DNA of 53,548 nucleotides from Oscillatoriales cyanobacterium CG2_30_40_61 (GCA_001873365.1 MNYZ01000056.1:1-53548), one strand, 5' to 3'; shown: positions 17,368 to 28,033, counted from the first letter of the stretch. The notes: generated by a model not told the origin, from the sequence alone. A program made the numbers and translations.

Positions 17368-19152
17368 TTAATTTTTTATATGACACGGTTCTTGATACAA
17401 AGGAACCGTAAATGTTACCGTTGATCCTAATCCTTCTCCGAGGCTATAAAACTTAACCGTTCCTCCCATGGTTTGGACTAATTTTTGGGAAATCACTAAT
17501 CCTAAACCCGTTCCCCCATATTGACGAGTATAGCCCCCATCCACTTGAGAAAAAGCCTTAAACAGTCGATCTTGTTTTTCAATAGGAACCCCAATTCCGG
17601 TATCTGCCACCCTAAATTCTACCACGCCCGGAAACTCTTGATTTTGAAAAACTAAGCTTTGTTTGAGGATGCCTAAACTAATATTAATTCCCCCTTCATG
17701 GGTGAATTTAATCGCATTTCCCACTAAATTTAACATCACCTGGAGTAACCGTTGATAATTGCCATAGATAATAACTTCATCGTCATAATCTGCTTTTTGG
17801 ATGGTAAAAGTCAATCCTTTTTCTTGAATTTGCGCCCGGGTAAAATGTTCAACTTCATCTAAAAGTTCATTCACCTTAATTAAAGCCAAGTCAATATCCA
17901 TTCTCCCGGCTTCAATTTTAGCAATATCTAAAACATCATTAATTAAGTTTAATAGGTGTAAAGCGGCTCGATGGGCTTCTTGAATAAATTCTTGTTCTTC
18001 TTCGGGATCATCTACCATCCCATCTAAAACCAACTTTAAAAACCCAATAATTCCATTTAAAGGAGTCCGTAATTCATGGGAAGTATTCGCCAGAAATTCA
18101 CTTTTTAACCGAGAAAGAGCCACGGCTTCCATGCGGGCTTCTTCTAGTTCTTGATAGAGGGTAGCATGGGCAATGGCAGTTCCGACATGGGTGGCTAATT
18201 CTCGGATAAATTCTACTTCGGCCGACGTCCATTGTCGAAAGCGATCGCACTGTTGCAAACTAATAATCCCATTGGGCTGATCCTGATAGGAGGTAGCCAC
18301 CACTAAAATAGAATAGCGTTTATAGGGATCATTCTCAGGGGAAGTGCGTTCCACCACCACCGGTTCTAGGGTAGCTAAAGCCTGTGTCCAGCCTAACTCA
18401 TGGGCAATGGACAAATCAAAACCCAACATCATGGGAAATTCCGAGCGGCGATATTCCGCCACCACCTGGGTTTGTTGTAAATTCCAATTATCCCCTTTTT
18501 CAAATCGATAGGGGCAGATAATACAACGACTCACCCCTAAAACCTGGCCTAAACTATTAACTGTTTGTTGCCAAATTTGCTTTAAATCTAAAGTGCGACG
18601 AATTTTTTGGGCAATTTGACTTAATAAAGTTTGATAAATATGGGAACTAGGAGAGATCGTCCGACACATCGTCCCGGCAATTTGGAGTAGCATTTTCTGC
18701 GGGATCTCCAAATTAGAAGGAAGGGAACGATAGGCAATAATCTCCGACCTACTTAGGTCTAAATTTTCCTCGGGTTGTTCGAGGACACGACCCATGACCA
18801 ATACCCGATCGGGTTTTCCATGAGAGACCAGAATTGGAGTCATGGTCAATTCTAATGGAATATATTGATCTTCATAGGCAAATGAATAAACAAATCGCTC
18901 AGGAATTAAACTTGTTAAAACCCGGTTCACTCGGTCTTGATAGGGAGAAAGGATAACCGGTTTAAAGTAGTCCCCAATTGATGATCCGATAATCCTATCT
19001 ACAGGTAAAGAATAGCGATCATTTGGTTGCCAACAAAAGGATAAATACTGACCAGCGGCATTTTGAACAAAAACCAGATCAGCACCCAAGTTCTGCCCGA
19101 TCTGATCAGCCGAAGTCGAACCTGCAAACTGAGAATTCTCGTCTAAGTTCAT
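17368..19152 (-). CDS. PAS/GAF sensor histidine kinase
   Basis: The 594-residue kinase has an N-terminal PAS-like region (about 20-130, ADLVFVQNAAGQYLSF), a GAF domain (about 185-335, ending TSAEVEFIRELATHVGTAIAHA), a HisKA domain with SHELRTPLNGI (His359) and an HATPase domain with NLVGNAIKFTHEGG, DTGIGVP and GGTGLGLVIS. There is no receiver domain and no membrane helix. A TTG 42 bases upstream is in frame, but the ATG is preferred. It lies upstream of the urt promoter and may be unrelated to urea. The stimulus is unknown, although GAF domains in cyanobacteria often bind bilins or nucleotides; no bilin Cys is evident. Confidence 0.88.
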   Translation of the reverse strand: MNLDENSQFAGSTSADQIGQNLGADLVFVQNAAGQYLSFCWQPNDRYSLPVDRIIGSSIGDYFKPVILSPYQDRVNRVLTSLIPERFVYSFAYEDQYIPLELTMTPILVSHGKPDRVLVMGRVLEQPEENLDLSRSEIIAYRSLPSNLEIPQKMLLQIAGTMCRTISPSSHIYQTLLSQIAQKIRRTLDLKQIWQQTVNSLGQVLGVSRCIICPYRFEKGDNWNLQQTQVVAEYRRSEFPMMLGFDLSIAHELGWTQALATLEPVVVERTSPENDPYKRYSILVVATSYQDQPNGIISLQQCDRFRQWTSAEVEFIRELATHVGTAIAHATLYQELEEARMEAVALSRLKSEFLANTSHELRTPLNGIIGFLKLVLDGMVDDPEEEQEFIQEAHRAALHLLNLINDVLDIAKIEAGRMDIDLALIKVNELLDEVEHFTRAQIQEKGLTFTIQKADYDDEVIIYGNYQRLLQVMLNLVGNAIKFTHEGGINISLGILKQSLVFQNQEFPGVVEFRVADTGIGVPIEKQDRLFKAFSQVDGGYTRQYGGTGLGLVISQKLVQTMGGTVKFYSLGEGLGSTVTFTVPLYQEPCHIKN

Positions 19153-19213
19153 TCGGATTAGGGACTGTGCATTGAACAGTAAATAGTCAATCAACTATTC
19201 ACTTTTTTACTGA

Positions 19214-19310
19214 TATAGCAACCGCGCCTAGCTATTAGGACTACTTATCGGCTGTCATTACCGCAGAGAGTGCGGTAATCCATGTCAATAGCGTTATGGC
19301 GACTGCTATA
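19214..19310. mobile_element. 97-bp MITE, copy 1
   Basis: The element begins TATAGCAACCGC and ends GCGACTGCTATA, so its ends form imperfect 12-bp terminal inverted repeats. It contains an internal hairpin ATTACCGC-GCGGTAAT. A second copy at 27679-27774 differs at only a few positions. The TATAGCAGTC end matches the end of the IS630-like element near 53.25 kb. Confidence 0.85.
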
Positions 19311-19388
19311 ACTGGTACGGGCGGGTTTTTTAGATCTTTGTTAATCACCTAAATTTCGATGAACCCGCCCCTACAACTGATAACCGAT

Positions 19389-19586
19389 TTAATCGTTCCA
19401 TTCTCCCCGGGGCGGAACTGGAGGATTTCTTTGCAGTGTCAAAGCTAATTCATCCTCGGGACGCTCTCCTCTAAGCCATTGGCGTAGGGCGGTTTCAATC
19501 ACCTTGCTAGGGTCATTACTAAGATGTTTAATCTGATTGAGTAACTCAGAATCGATGTGAATTGAAACTTCCACTTTTTGAGTCAT
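19389..19586 (-). CDS. Ribbon-helix-helix (CopG-like) small protein
   Basis: The 65-residue protein from the preferred start MTQKVEVSI carries the ribbon-helix-helix pattern VEVSIHIDSELLNQIKHLS followed by PSKVIETALRQWL. This fold forms dimeric DNA-binding antitoxins and repressors of the CopG, CcdA and ParD type. The tail is Pro- and Glu-rich (PPVPPRGEWND). No toxin gene is adjacent, so it may be an orphan antitoxin. An ATG ten codons earlier (19616) is an alternative start. Confidence 0.65.
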   Translation of the reverse strand: MTQKVEVSIHIDSELLNQIKHLSNDPSKVIETALRQWLRGERPEDELALTLQRNPPVPPRGEWND

Positions 19587-19843
19587 ATTCGGTGAAGAAA
19601 ATGTATTCTTTTCCATAACAAATTAGATCCTAACGCATAAAAATTTCCAACCAGAAGGAATAGCTACTACAGCATATTCCTACACACTTATCGCTCAAAA
19701 ATTCCCAGAATAACTTTTAAGCCCCTTGCTACCAAGCCCGACACAGGCTTACTCAGCCAGAGGTGCTATTTTCATTCTACTCTCCTCCCGGGAAAAATTG
19801 TTGACTTCTTGGGGTTGACTCTGGTAAGCACCCCAGGAGTCCC

Positions 19844-21772
19844 CTAGGGTTTGGTATAGGCTGAAGCAGGTTTAAACGCCGTTGCGGGCTTTCCACTTAG
19901 GGCTTGTGACATAAAGTCACGCCAGATCGGAGCCACCGTTGTCCCTCCAGTTGAGCCATAACTCAGGGGAGTATAATTGTCATTTCCGACCCAAACCGCC
20001 GTGGCCAAATCGGGAGTATATCCGGCAAACCAGATATCCCGTTCGGAAGAAGTAGTTCCGGTTTTCCCGGCCGCCGGACGTCCAATTTGGGCGCGAGTCG
20101 CTGTCCCCCGACTAATTACCCCTTGTAATACACTATTCAGGGATGCCACAGCCCATTGATCCAAGACTAATCGAGGTTTGGGGGTATTATCCAGTAAGAT
20201 ATTACCCTGACTATCGGTAACTTGCACAATAAAGGTGGGGTCAGAGTGCCAACCATCATTAGCAAAGGTCGCATAAGCTCCGGCCATTTCCATCGGGGTT
20301 AAATCCACCGACCCCAGAGGTAGGGAAATCACAGGTTCAATCGGACTTTTAATCCCCAGGACTCTACAGACCTCAATTACCTGATTCAGTCCCACTTCCT
20401 GACCGAGTTTAACCGCCGGAATATTCAAGGAACTCTCTAAAGCCGAACGAATACTCACCGCCCCGGAGAAACCGCCCCCGTAGTTTTGGGGAGAATAGTA
20501 GCCATAGCCATCGGGATAACTGACCGGATTATCATAAACCGTGGAATCCGGGCCATATTTGCCACTGGCGAAGGCGGCATAGTAAACAAACGGTTTAAAC
20601 GCCGATCCCGGCTGACGACGGGCTTGAATCGCTCGGTTATACTGACTGGTTTTATAATCGGCTCCACCCACCATAGCCTTAACAAAATGGGTGCGGGGGT
20701 CAATGGCAACTAAGGCAATTTGGCCATTTTCTAAACTGTTATAAATGCCTTGATAGTAAAGGTTTTCATGCCATTCACTGACGGTTTTCTCGGCCATCCG
20801 TTGAAAATTCATATCAATGGTGGTTTGAATCCGCATTCCCCCCTTGAGTACCGCCTCCCGACCAAAACGTTCAGAAAGCTCCTGAACAACGGCTTCCGTC
20901 ACATAGGGAAGACGGCTACTGCTAAAGGAGGTAATTCTGCCCACCAGTAAGTTTTGTTTCCTGGCTTCGGCTTCTTCTTGGGGTGTAATCCACTGAAGTT
21001 CCCGCATCCGCTTCAACACGGTTAACTGTCTTTGTTTGGCTTTTTTGTAATCCGCAAAGGGACTATAATCCTCTGGTGCAGGAATTAGACCCGCCATTAG
21101 TGCGGATTCGGCCAGGGTTAAATCCTTCGCCGATTTATTAAAATAACTGCGGGCTGCGGTTTCTACCCCATAGAGGTTATGACCCCAATAGACCTGATTC
21201 AGATACAGTTCTAAAATTTCGTCTTTTGATAAAATCTGCTCTAAACGAATCGCCATTACCGCTTCTGCGGCTTTACGGCTCATGGTACGATTCGGGGATA
21301 AAAATAGATTTTTCACTAACTGCATGGTCAGGGTAGAACCCCCTTCCACGGTGGAACCCTGTTCTAAGTTAGCGATGAACGCCCGGACAATCCCCGTCGG
21401 GTTAATACCTTTGTGATCGAAAAAATTGCTATCTTCAATCGCGATCACAGCCCGTTTTAGATGGGGAGAGATCTCGTTGAGGGAGACTACTTCACGGTTG
21501 GCTTCATCATGGAGGCTGGCTAGGGGAACCCCCTTAATATCATAGATATGGGTGGTTTCCGTGGGCACATAGTTCTGTAATACCCGCACATCAGGAAGAT
21601 TACGGAAACTTACCGCCAAACCGACTAACCCTCCAGCCACGACCGAACTGGTTAACATTGTAACGCCGAGTAAGGTTCCGGCTGTTACTTTGCTGACCGA
21701 CTGCACAAAGTCAAACAACGTTGAGGGGTTGTTGACCCTAACATCGCGTGGGATTGTATTAGTTGATGACAC
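19844..21772 (-). CDS. Class A penicillin-binding protein (PBP1A family)
   Basis: The 642-residue bifunctional cell-wall enzyme has a short cytoplasmic tail and a membrane anchor (about 30-55), then a glycosyltransferase domain with EDSNFFDHKGINPTGIVRA, GGSTLTMQLVKNL and ILELYLNQVYWG. A transpeptidase domain follows with the serine motif PGSAFKPF, SSLN and KTGTT. The start is GTG with GAGGGAG about ten bases upstream. It is monocistronic and divergent from tyrS. The length is normal for cyanobacterial PBP1-type proteins. Confidence 0.93.
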   Translation of the reverse strand: MSSTNTIPRDVRVNNPSTLFDFVQSVSKVTAGTLLGVTMLTSSVVAGGLVGLAVSFRNLPDVRVLQNYVPTETTHIYDIKGVPLASLHDEANREVVSLNEISPHLKRAVIAIEDSNFFDHKGINPTGIVRAFIANLEQGSTVEGGSTLTMQLVKNLFLSPNRTMSRKAAEAVMAIRLEQILSKDEILELYLNQVYWGHNLYGVETAARSYFNKSAKDLTLAESALMAGLIPAPEDYSPFADYKKAKQRQLTVLKRMRELQWITPQEEAEARKQNLLVGRITSFSSSRLPYVTEAVVQELSERFGREAVLKGGMRIQTTIDMNFQRMAEKTVSEWHENLYYQGIYNSLENGQIALVAIDPRTHFVKAMVGGADYKTSQYNRAIQARRQPGSAFKPFVYYAAFASGKYGPDSTVYDNPVSYPDGYGYYSPQNYGGGFSGAVSIRSALESSLNIPAVKLGQEVGLNQVIEVCRVLGIKSPIEPVISLPLGSVDLTPMEMAGAYATFANDGWHSDPTFIVQVTDSQGNILLDNTPKPRLVLDQWAVASLNSVLQGVISRGTATRAQIGRPAAGKTGTTSSERDIWFAGYTPDLATAVWVGNDNYTPLSYGSTGGTTVAPIWRDFMSQALSGKPATAFKPASAYTKP

Positions 21773-21976
21773 GTTTAATTTACTCCCTCAATGAACACAG
21801 GGCTACACAACATCTAGGGCTTGTAGATAGAAATATAACTTTTTTTAGCTTCTGGTGATAGCATATAACATTGACATTGTGCAGGTGAAGTACCTACATA
21901 ATAAATCAAAAAAAATTCCTATCCGGGATCAAGGTTAACGGATTTTACCCTAAATTGGCAAAAGAATTCTAAGATC

Positions 21977-23227
21977 ATGGCTATTAGTCCCTCTTCTGTA
22001 CAAATAGAATCGGCGGCGTCTCTACAAAATTTTCCCACCCTTCGTCGAGGGATTACTGAGATTTTCCCTGAAATTATCAATTCTCACAACCCCGATGAAA
22101 ATTTAGGTCAACGATTGTTAACCACCAATCGACCCCTAAGAGTTAAATTTGGCATTGACCCCACGGCGTCGGATATTCATTTGGGACATAGTATCCCGAT
22201 TCGCAAGTTACGCGCTTTTCAAGATGCGGGTCATATCGCAGTATTAATTATTGGGGATTTTACCGCTAGAATTGGCGACCCCACGGGAAAATCAGAAGTT
22301 CGCCGTCAATTAACTTCGGAAGATGTGCAGAAAAATGCTCAAACTTATTTAGAGCAACTGCGTCCGATTTTGGATTTTGATACCCCCGGACGGTTGGAAA
22401 TTCACTACAATTCCAAATGGTTATCCAAATTAGATTTACCGAAAATATTGGAATTATTGGCAACCATGACCGTCGGACAAATGTTAGCAAAAGAGGGTTT
22501 TTCCCTACGGTTTGAACAAGAAAATCCGATCTATTTGCATGAATTTCTGTATCCGTTAATGCAGGGTTATGATTCCGTGGCGGTGGAGGCGGATATTGAA
22601 ATCGGGGGGACGGATCAAAAGTTTAATTTAGCCGTGGGACGGGACTTACAAAGACATTTTGGACAAAAACCTCAATTTGGTTTATTAATGCCAATTTTAA
22701 TTGGGACGGATGGGGTACAAAAAATGTCGAAATCCCTAGGGAATTATGTGGCGTTATCGGAAGATCCGTTAGCGATGTATTCTAAATTGGAGAAAGTCCA
22801 AGATAATTTATTAAACCAATATTTTGAACTATTAACTAATCTCCCTTTGGATGAATTACCAGAAAATCCTAGGGAAAAGCAAAAGTTATTAGGGTTAGAA
22901 ATAGCCTCTCAATTTCATGGGAAAGAAGCGGCGTTAGAGGCTCAAAAAGCGTCTTTAACCTTAATTCAAGGGGATGCTAAAACCGCAGAAGCAGTCCCAG
23001 AGTTTTCCCTGGCTGAGATTCAATTTCCGGCTAAGTTATTTTATATTCTCAGTGCGAGTAAGTTATGTAAAACCAGCAGTGAAGCGCGGCGAGAAATTCA
23101 AGGAGGAGCGGTTAAATTAGATGGCGATCGCATTTCTGAAATTGATATAATATTTAATTCTATTGATGAATTAAAGGGTAAAGTTCTGCAAGTTGGGAAG
23201 AAGAAATTTATCCGTTTAATTTATTAG
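21977..23227 (+). CDS. tyrS: Tyrosyl-tRNA synthetase
   Basis: The 416-residue class I aminoacyl-tRNA synthetase charges tRNA-Tyr. The HIGH-type motif is HLGHS, in the block [20 protein letters not shown], and the KMSKS motif is intact ([10 protein letters not shown]). [17 protein letters not shown] and the C-terminal S4-like RNA-binding segment ([17 protein letters not shown]) are present. The sequence fits the TyrRS2/TyrZ-like subgroup used by cyanobacteria. It starts with a conventional ATG and is monocistronic. Confidence 0.96.
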   Translation: MAISPSSVQIESAASLQNFPTLRRGITEIFPEIINSHNPDENLGQRLLTTNRPLRVKFGIDPTASDIHLGHSIPIRKLRAFQDAGHIAVLIIGDFTARIGDPTGKSEVRRQLTSEDVQKNAQTYLEQLRPILDFDTPGRLEIHYNSKWLSKLDLPKILELLATMTVGQMLAKEGFSLRFEQENPIYLHEFLYPLMQGYDSVAVEADIEIGGTDQKFNLAVGRDLQRHFGQKPQFGLLMPILIGTDGVQKMSKSLGNYVALSEDPLAMYSKLEKVQDNLLNQYFELLTNLPLDELPENPREKQKLLGLEIASQFHGKEAALEAQKASLTLIQGDAKTAEAVPEFSLAEIQFPAKLFYILSASKLCKTSSEARREIQGGAVKLDGDRISEIDIIFNSIDELKGKVLQVGKKKFIRLIY

Positions 23228-23457
23228 TCCCTCGTTGCCATGCTCTGCATGGGAATGCTAATTTTCAGGCTCTGCCTCTAATCTTAACCTCGTAGTGAGT
23301 CCTTCAGGACTCAGCCCTAAAGGGCTTACTACGGTTTTCCACGTTCCAATGCTCTGCATGGGAATGCTAATTTTGAGGCTCTGCCTCTAATTTTATTATA
23401 ACAGGAGGCGGAGCCTCCTTTTGGCATTTCTAGGTAGAACCTAGAAACGAGGGGGGA
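23226..23457. repeat. Composite intergenic repeat with inverted arms
   Basis: Two copies of CCATGCTCTGCATGGGAATGCTAATTTT-type units, each followed by GAGGCTCTGCCTCTAAT, surround a CGTAGTGAGTCCTTCAGGACT plus GCCCTAAAGGGCTTACTAC unit. The end AGGAGGCGGAGCCTCCT forms a strong hairpin, and CCTCGTT at the start is mirrored by AACGAGGGG at the end. Confidence 0.75.
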
Positions 23458-24030
23458 CTAAAAAGGATTTAAAATTTGTTCAACTGTTAATTTTAATTCC
23501 GGAAAAGTTATAGAATTTATAGGATCTTTTTCTCTGATTTCTATAACTTCATATAAACCAGAAACTAAGGTTAAAATTGATATTTTTAATGCTTGTGGGT
23601 CAATAATCCAATATTCGGGAATACCTAAAGCTGCATATTCTGAACGTTTATAACGGTAGTCATCATCGGGGTTATTCGGACTAACAATTTCAACGACTAA
23701 TAAAGGAGGTTCTTCCAGAATAGCTGAGGATAATGTTCTGATAATTTGGTGCTGAGTTTCGGTCATTACTAATACATCAGGAATGCGAGATTTTCTAATT
23801 CCTGTTCTAACTCCTACAGTTCCAGGTCGCACCACCCAATCTAATGTTAAGCGACGGATCTCTATTTTAAATTGTTCTTGTATAAAATCAACAATATCCG
23901 AATGCCATCCACTTGCAGGAGTCATCGGAATTAATTCTCCATTAAACAGTTCAGACTTGAGATCGGTATCATCTTTATAATTGAGATAGTCTTCAAAGCT
24001 ATAGGTTTTAGTAAGGGTTTGCACCATCAT
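23458..24030 (-). CDS. Uma2 family endonuclease-like protein (DUF820)
   Basis: The 190-residue protein belongs to the Uma2/DUF820 family, a PD-(D/E)XK-like fold that is greatly expanded in cyanobacteria. The motifs are ELFNGELIPMTPASGWHSDIV, SRIPDVLVMTE, PPLLVVEIVSPNN and KRSEYAALGIPEYWIIDP; the D...E-x-V pattern carries the putative metal ligands. Its biological role is unknown, although mobile-element and repair functions have been suggested. It is flanked by repeat elements on both sides. Confidence 0.85.
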   Translation of the reverse strand: MMVQTLTKTYSFEDYLNYKDDTDLKSELFNGELIPMTPASGWHSDIVDFIQEQFKIEIRRLTLDWVVRPGTVGVRTGIRKSRIPDVLVMTETQHQIIRTLSSAILEEPPLLVVEIVSPNNPDDDYRYKRSEYAALGIPEYWIIDPQALKISILTLVSGLYEVIEIREKDPINSITFPELKLTVEQILNPF

Positions 24031-24111
24031 CAGTTCTTAGTCTCTAATTTACTGAATCCTGATATTATAAACTATATATTTTATTGGGATTTTAGCGATC
24101 GCTTTTCCCTC

Positions 24112-24221
24112 GTAGTGAGTCCTTCAGGACTCTTAGCCCTAAAGGGCTTACTACTGTTCCCTCGTAGTGAGTCCTTTAGGACTCTCATACGGTTTCTTAG
24201 CCCTAAAGGGCTTACTACGGT
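24112..24221. repeat. Two tandem CGTAGTGAGTCC...CTTACTAC elements
   Basis: Two units of CTCGTAGTGAGTCCT-AGGACTC followed by GCCCTAAAGGGCTTACTAC lie just upstream of pyrF. GTAGTGAG and CTTACTAC at the ends are near-inverted, so each unit could be a small MITE. Confidence 0.8.
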
Positions 24222-24233
24222 TTATAATTGAAA

Positions 24234-24947
24234 ATGAGCTTAGACAAAATTATTGTTCCCTTGGATGTTTCTACCAAAGAAGATGCGATCACTTTGGTGG
24301 AAAAATTGCCTCAAGTTACCTTCTGGAAAGTGGGTTTAGAATTATTTGTTGGTTGTGGCCCGGAAATTTTAACTTTCCTCAAATCTCAAGAAAAACGCAT
24401 TTTTCTGGATTTGAAATTCCATGATATTCCCAATACCGTTGCTGGCGCCTGTTGGTCTGCTTCTCGATATGGTGTGGATTTAATTACTATCCATGCAACG
24501 GCCGGAAAAACAGCCCTGAAAGCCGCACAAATCGCCGCCGAAGATGGGGCAAAGGAGGCGGGTTATCCCGTCCCCAATTTAATCGCTATTACCCTATTAA
24601 CCAGTTTAAATTATAGGGATTTAGCCTTTGATTTAAAAGTGCCTTTAGAATTACCGGAATATGCCTTACAAATGGCTTTATTAGCTCAAGAAAGTGGGTT
24701 AGCAGGAGCCGTTTGTTCCCCCCAGGAAGTCGCCCAACTCCGTCAAACCTGCGGGGATGATTTTCTATTAGTTTGTCCGGGGGTACGTCCGACTTGGGCA
24801 GAAAAAGGCGATCAACAACGCACCTTCACCCCCTCCGAAGCCCTCAAAGCCGGGGCGAATTATCTAGTAATTGGACGTCCGATCACCGCGGCCGATGATC
24901 CCGTTAAAGCCCTAGAACGTATTATTGAGGAAATCAACAACTGTTAA
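24234..24947 (+). CDS. pyrF: Orotidine 5'-phosphate decarboxylase
   Basis: The 237-residue enzyme performs the last step of UMP synthesis. The TIM-barrel motifs are complete: [21 protein letters not shown], the catalytic [25 protein letters not shown] and [18 protein letters not shown] is preferred over an in-frame TTG two codons earlier. The repeat tract upstream separates it from the Uma2 gene, and an ACTGATAACTG tract follows it. Confidence 0.96.
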   Translation: MSLDKIIVPLDVSTKEDAITLVEKLPQVTFWKVGLELFVGCGPEILTFLKSQEKRIFLDLKFHDIPNTVAGACWSASRYGVDLITIHATAGKTALKAAQIAAEDGAKEAGYPVPNLIAITLLTSLNYRDLAFDLKVPLELPEYALQMALLAQESGLAGAVCSPQEVAQLRQTCGDDFLLVCPGVRPTWAEKGDQQRTFTPSEALKAGANYLVIGRPITAADDPVKALERIIEEINNC

Positions 24948-25000
24948 CTGTCAACTAATAACTAATAACTGTTAACTGTTAACTGATAACTGATAACTGA
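24943..25000. repeat. AACTGATAACTG repeat tract
   Basis: Degenerate short repeats of GTTAACTG, TAATAACT and GATAACTG fill the gap between the convergent pyrF and crtH genes. Confidence 0.7.
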
Positions 25001-26545
25001 TTATAGTTTTAGGTCAACGGCGACCCGATGGGCGCAGGCGAAGCCGGAGAAGGCGACGGCGTTTAATCCTTGGCCTGGGAAAGTGCTATCACCGACACAA
25101 TATAACCCCCGGATGGATGTGCGGTTAAAGGGCATTCCTAGGAGTCCTTTTAATTTATGGACGGGAATTGGGCCGTATGTTCCATCCTGTCGGTTTAGAA
25201 AGCGACGGTGCGATCGCGCGGTTCCCACTTCCATATAATCTAACCCGGCATCTAAACCGGGGAATAGTATTTCTAAACGGTCAATAATTCTGCCTGCGGC
25301 TCGTTCTTTTTTGGCTTCATATTCTGATTCGGGTAATTGTTGCCAATCATCAATCCAACTAGGAGTAAAAGCATGAATAATATGATAACCTTCCGGGGCT
25401 AAACTTGGATCTAATAAAGTGGGAATGGAGACAAAAATTGTGCCTTCGGGTTCCTCCATTTTATCCCAATTTTCCACAATAATATGGTGACAGTCGATTT
25501 CTGGCGGTAAGACGGAGGCTTCTACTCCTAAATGTAAACTCAAGAAACTGGGGGATTTTTGATAGCGTTCTCGCCATTTTTTTTCCGCCCTAGGTATGGA
25601 TTCTGGGGGAATTAATTTACCAAAGGTATCCCAACGGGTGGCATTAGAAACTATTCTTTTTGCTCGATAAACTTTACCATCAACGAGTTCTACTCCAACG
25701 GCTATTCCATTTTCTAATATAATTTGTTTGACTCGGGCTTTATATTGAATTTGTCCGCCAAATTTTTCTAATCCCTCGACTAATTTAATCGCAATTTGAC
25801 CGACGCCGCCTTTGGGATAGTTAATTCCTCCATAATGGCGATCGGAAAATACCATTCCGGCGTTGATCATAGGAGTTAAATCGGCTGGAACTACTGACCA
25901 GCAGTAACATTCAATATCGATAAACTTTAAGAGTTCAGGATCAGTAATATAACGTTTGGCAATATCTCCGACATTTTGAGGTAAATATCGGACTAACCCC
26001 AGACAGGAAGCGGGTTCTTGAAAAAATACCCGGATTAAATAGCGCGGTTCTTCCAAAGATAGCAACTCCATGGAGTTCAGACAGTTAAAGACGTTCCAGC
26101 ATTGAGCATAAAATTTACGAATTCCTTTTTCTTCCTGGGGGAAGCGGGTGATCAGTTCTTGCAAAAATTTCTCATAATCTCGATGTACCCGTAATTTAAA
26201 ATCATTGGGTAGGTGATAATGGATTTGCACCGGATCGGGAATGGTTTCTAGGGTGACATCTACGGCTTGCAGGGCGCGGGTGAGCAGGTTGGTGGTGCCC
26301 TTATCCCCAAAGCCAAAAATCATGGATGCACCAACATCAAATCGATATCCGTCGCGCTCAAAATATCCAGAACTACCGCCGGGGATGATATAGCTTTCTA
26401 GGACAAGAACTTTCGCACCCTTGGTCGCCAATTGGGTCGCCGTCACCAGTCCCCCAATACCAGAACCAATGACAATCACATCAAATTCCTGATCGGAGTC
26501 AGAACCAGATCGAGCAAAAGACTGGGATAGGTTAGAAACAGGCAT
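25001..26545 (-). CDS. crtH: Carotenoid isomerase (prolycopene isomerase) CrtH
   Basis: The 514-residue flavoprotein isomerises poly-cis-lycopene to all-trans-lycopene in carotenoid synthesis. The FAD-binding motif [20 protein letters not shown] is at about residues 25-45, followed by [24 protein letters not shown]. The C-terminal flavin motif is [22 protein letters not shown]. It is closer to CrtISO than to CrtI/CrtP desaturases because of [10 protein letters not shown] and the [15 protein letters not shown] block. ATG is preferred over a TTG three codons upstream. Confidence 0.93.
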   Translation of the reverse strand: MPVSNLSQSFARSGSDSDQEFDVIVIGSGIGGLVTATQLATKGAKVLVLESYIIPGGSSGYFERDGYRFDVGASMIFGFGDKGTTNLLTRALQAVDVTLETIPDPVQIHYHLPNDFKLRVHRDYEKFLQELITRFPQEEKGIRKFYAQCWNVFNCLNSMELLSLEEPRYLIRVFFQEPASCLGLVRYLPQNVGDIAKRYITDPELLKFIDIECYCWSVVPADLTPMINAGMVFSDRHYGGINYPKGGVGQIAIKLVEGLEKFGGQIQYKARVKQIILENGIAVGVELVDGKVYRAKRIVSNATRWDTFGKLIPPESIPRAEKKWRERYQKSPSFLSLHLGVEASVLPPEIDCHHIIVENWDKMEEPEGTIFVSIPTLLDPSLAPEGYHIIHAFTPSWIDDWQQLPESEYEAKKERAAGRIIDRLEILFPGLDAGLDYMEVGTARSHRRFLNRQDGTYGPIPVHKLKGLLGMPFNRTSIRGLYCVGDSTFPGQGLNAVAFSGFACAHRVAVDLKL

Positions 26546-26680
26546 GACTGTCAACTCTCTTAAGCATTTCTTGACTGTACAGTGTAGCGTCTTCCCGTCA
26601 AATCAGAGAGTTCAATTTTCACTGTTTTAATCAAAAAGCCCTGACTGTTAGCTATTAGCTGTTGCTCCCAGTGTTGGAAA

Positions 26681-26739
26681 GAAAGTCCTAAAGGGCTTAC
26701 TACGGGCCCCCTGAAAGAAAGCCCTAAAGGGCTTACTAC
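26681..26739. repeat. Two CCTAAAGGGCTTACTAC units
   Basis: Two direct copies of GAAAG(T/C)CCTAAAGGGCTTACTAC sit in the 443-bp gap between the divergent crtH and ilvH genes. The rest of that gap shows nothing I can name beyond an AT-rich stretch before ilvH. Confidence 0.75.
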
Positions 26740-26988
26740 AAAAAAATCCGGGGTCAGTCTACCATTGCCGACTGGCCCCGTTTGCCGATCCTTTTGAGAG
26801 GAGAACACTGAAAATTAATATAGCTTTGTTGATAATTATTGTCAATACCTTGAGAAATTTTTTTTGCCTTGACCTGGATAGGGTACTGGCGGGGGATAGT
26901 TTTGTGGCTCTGGATTCGGTGTACAATTGATGATTAATATAGTTAGTTTTAAGTCGGGAGCGTAGTCCCTGATTAATTTGTAGCCAGT

Positions 26989-27519
26989 ATGAAACACACC
27001 CTATCTGTTTTAGTGGAAGATGAAGCCGGAGTCCTGACGCGCATTGCGGGTTTATTTGCCCGTCGGGGGTTCAATATTGAGAGTTTGGCCGTGGGCCCGG
27101 CGGAACAATCGGGGATTTCTCGAATTACAATGGTGGTTCCTGGGGATGACCAGATTATTGAACAGTTGACCAAACAACTCTACAAACTGATCAATGTTCT
27201 GAAGGTGCAGGATATTACGGAAGTTCCCTGTGTGGAACGGGAGTTAATGCTATTGAAAGTTAATTACAATAGTAGTACCACTCGTTCTGAGATTATTGAG
27301 TTAGCGCAGATTTTCCGGGCGCGGGTTGTGGATATTGGGGATGATGCCTTAACTATTGAGGTGGTGGGCGACCCGGGAAAAATGGTGGCTATTGTCCAGG
27401 TTTTAGGTAAGTTTGGAATTCGGGAAATTGCTCGGACGGGCAAAATTGTCTTGGTGCGGGAGTCGGGGGTAAATACGGAATTCCTGAAAACTCAAGCTCC
27501 GGTGGAAGCGAGATTTTAG
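26989..27519 (+). CDS. ilvH: Acetolactate synthase small (regulatory) subunit
   Basis: The 176-residue protein is the regulatory subunit of acetohydroxyacid synthase and confers valine feedback. The N-terminal ACT domain begins [20 protein letters not shown] and includes [13 protein letters not shown] and SRITMVV. The C-terminal half, with [22 protein letters not shown], is the usual second domain. The length is normal. The catalytic subunit gene is not in the window, as is common in cyanobacteria. Confidence 0.96.
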   Translation: MKHTLSVLVEDEAGVLTRIAGLFARRGFNIESLAVGPAEQSGISRITMVVPGDDQIIEQLTKQLYKLINVLKVQDITEVPCVERELMLLKVNYNSSTTRSEIIELAQIFRARVVDIGDDALTIEVVGDPGKMVAIVQVLGKFGIREIARTGKIVLVRESGVNTEFLKTQAPVEARF

Positions 27520-27521
27520 CT

Positions 27522-27560
27522 AGGTAATAGGTAATAGGTAATAGGTAATAGGTAATAGGT
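27522..27560. repeat. Tandem TAGGTAA heptamers after ilvH
   Basis: Five direct copies of the 7-mer AGGTAAT begin three bases after the ilvH stop codon. Confidence 0.9.
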
Positions 27561-27634
27561 TATGAGCAGGTTATATAGTGCTACGCGCTATGGTTAGGAC
27601 ATTTATGAATCCTGAAACCCTTTCACTCCTTACT

Positions 27635-27663
27635 GTTCCGGTGTTCCGGTGTTCCGGTGTTCC
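27635..27663. repeat. Tandem GTTCCGGT octamers
   Basis: About three and a half direct copies of the 8-mer GTTCCGGT lie in the non-coding stretch between ilvH and the CRISPR leader. Confidence 0.85.
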
Positions 27664-27678
27664 CGCTCATCGTAGCGC

Positions 27679-27774
27679 TATAGCAACCGCGCCTAGCTAT
27701 TAGGACTACTTATCGGCTGTCATTACCGCCTTAGTGCGGTAATCCATCTCAATAGCGTTATGGCGACTGCTATA
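27679..27774. mobile_element. 97-bp MITE, copy 2
   Basis: This copy has the same TATAGCAACCGC start, internal ATTACCGC-GCGGTAAT hairpin and GCGACTGCTATA end as the element at 19214-19310, and differs from it mainly in the hairpin loop. High identity points to recent movement. Confidence 0.85.
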
Positions 27775-28004
27775 CAAGGTTTAGTATTTTCCTAACCTTC
27801 ATGGGTAGTGCTATATTCTGCTTCTCAGATTTGTGGGACGTTTTGACTCGGATTTGATTAACAAATTGGGGTTGAGCGTCCTATTTTATTGGGGTTTGGG
27901 GATTGTAAGGTTTTGTGAATTTTTTTTATTTGTTGTCGCAAGAAGCTAGAAAGCCTGATTCGGTCAGAATGGAAGCTTTTTTGAGATTTTTATGGATTTG
28001 GGGG

Positions 28005-28033
28005 TTGACTCGTTAGGGAAATTCGGTTATAGT
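28005..28033 (+). promoter_or_regulatory. Promoter in the CRISPR leader
   Basis: TTGACT, 17 bases, TATAGT: a near-consensus housekeeping promoter pointing into the CRISPR array. The transcript would start about 125 bases before the first repeat. The orientation agrees with the GAAAC 3' end of the repeats. Confidence 0.65.
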
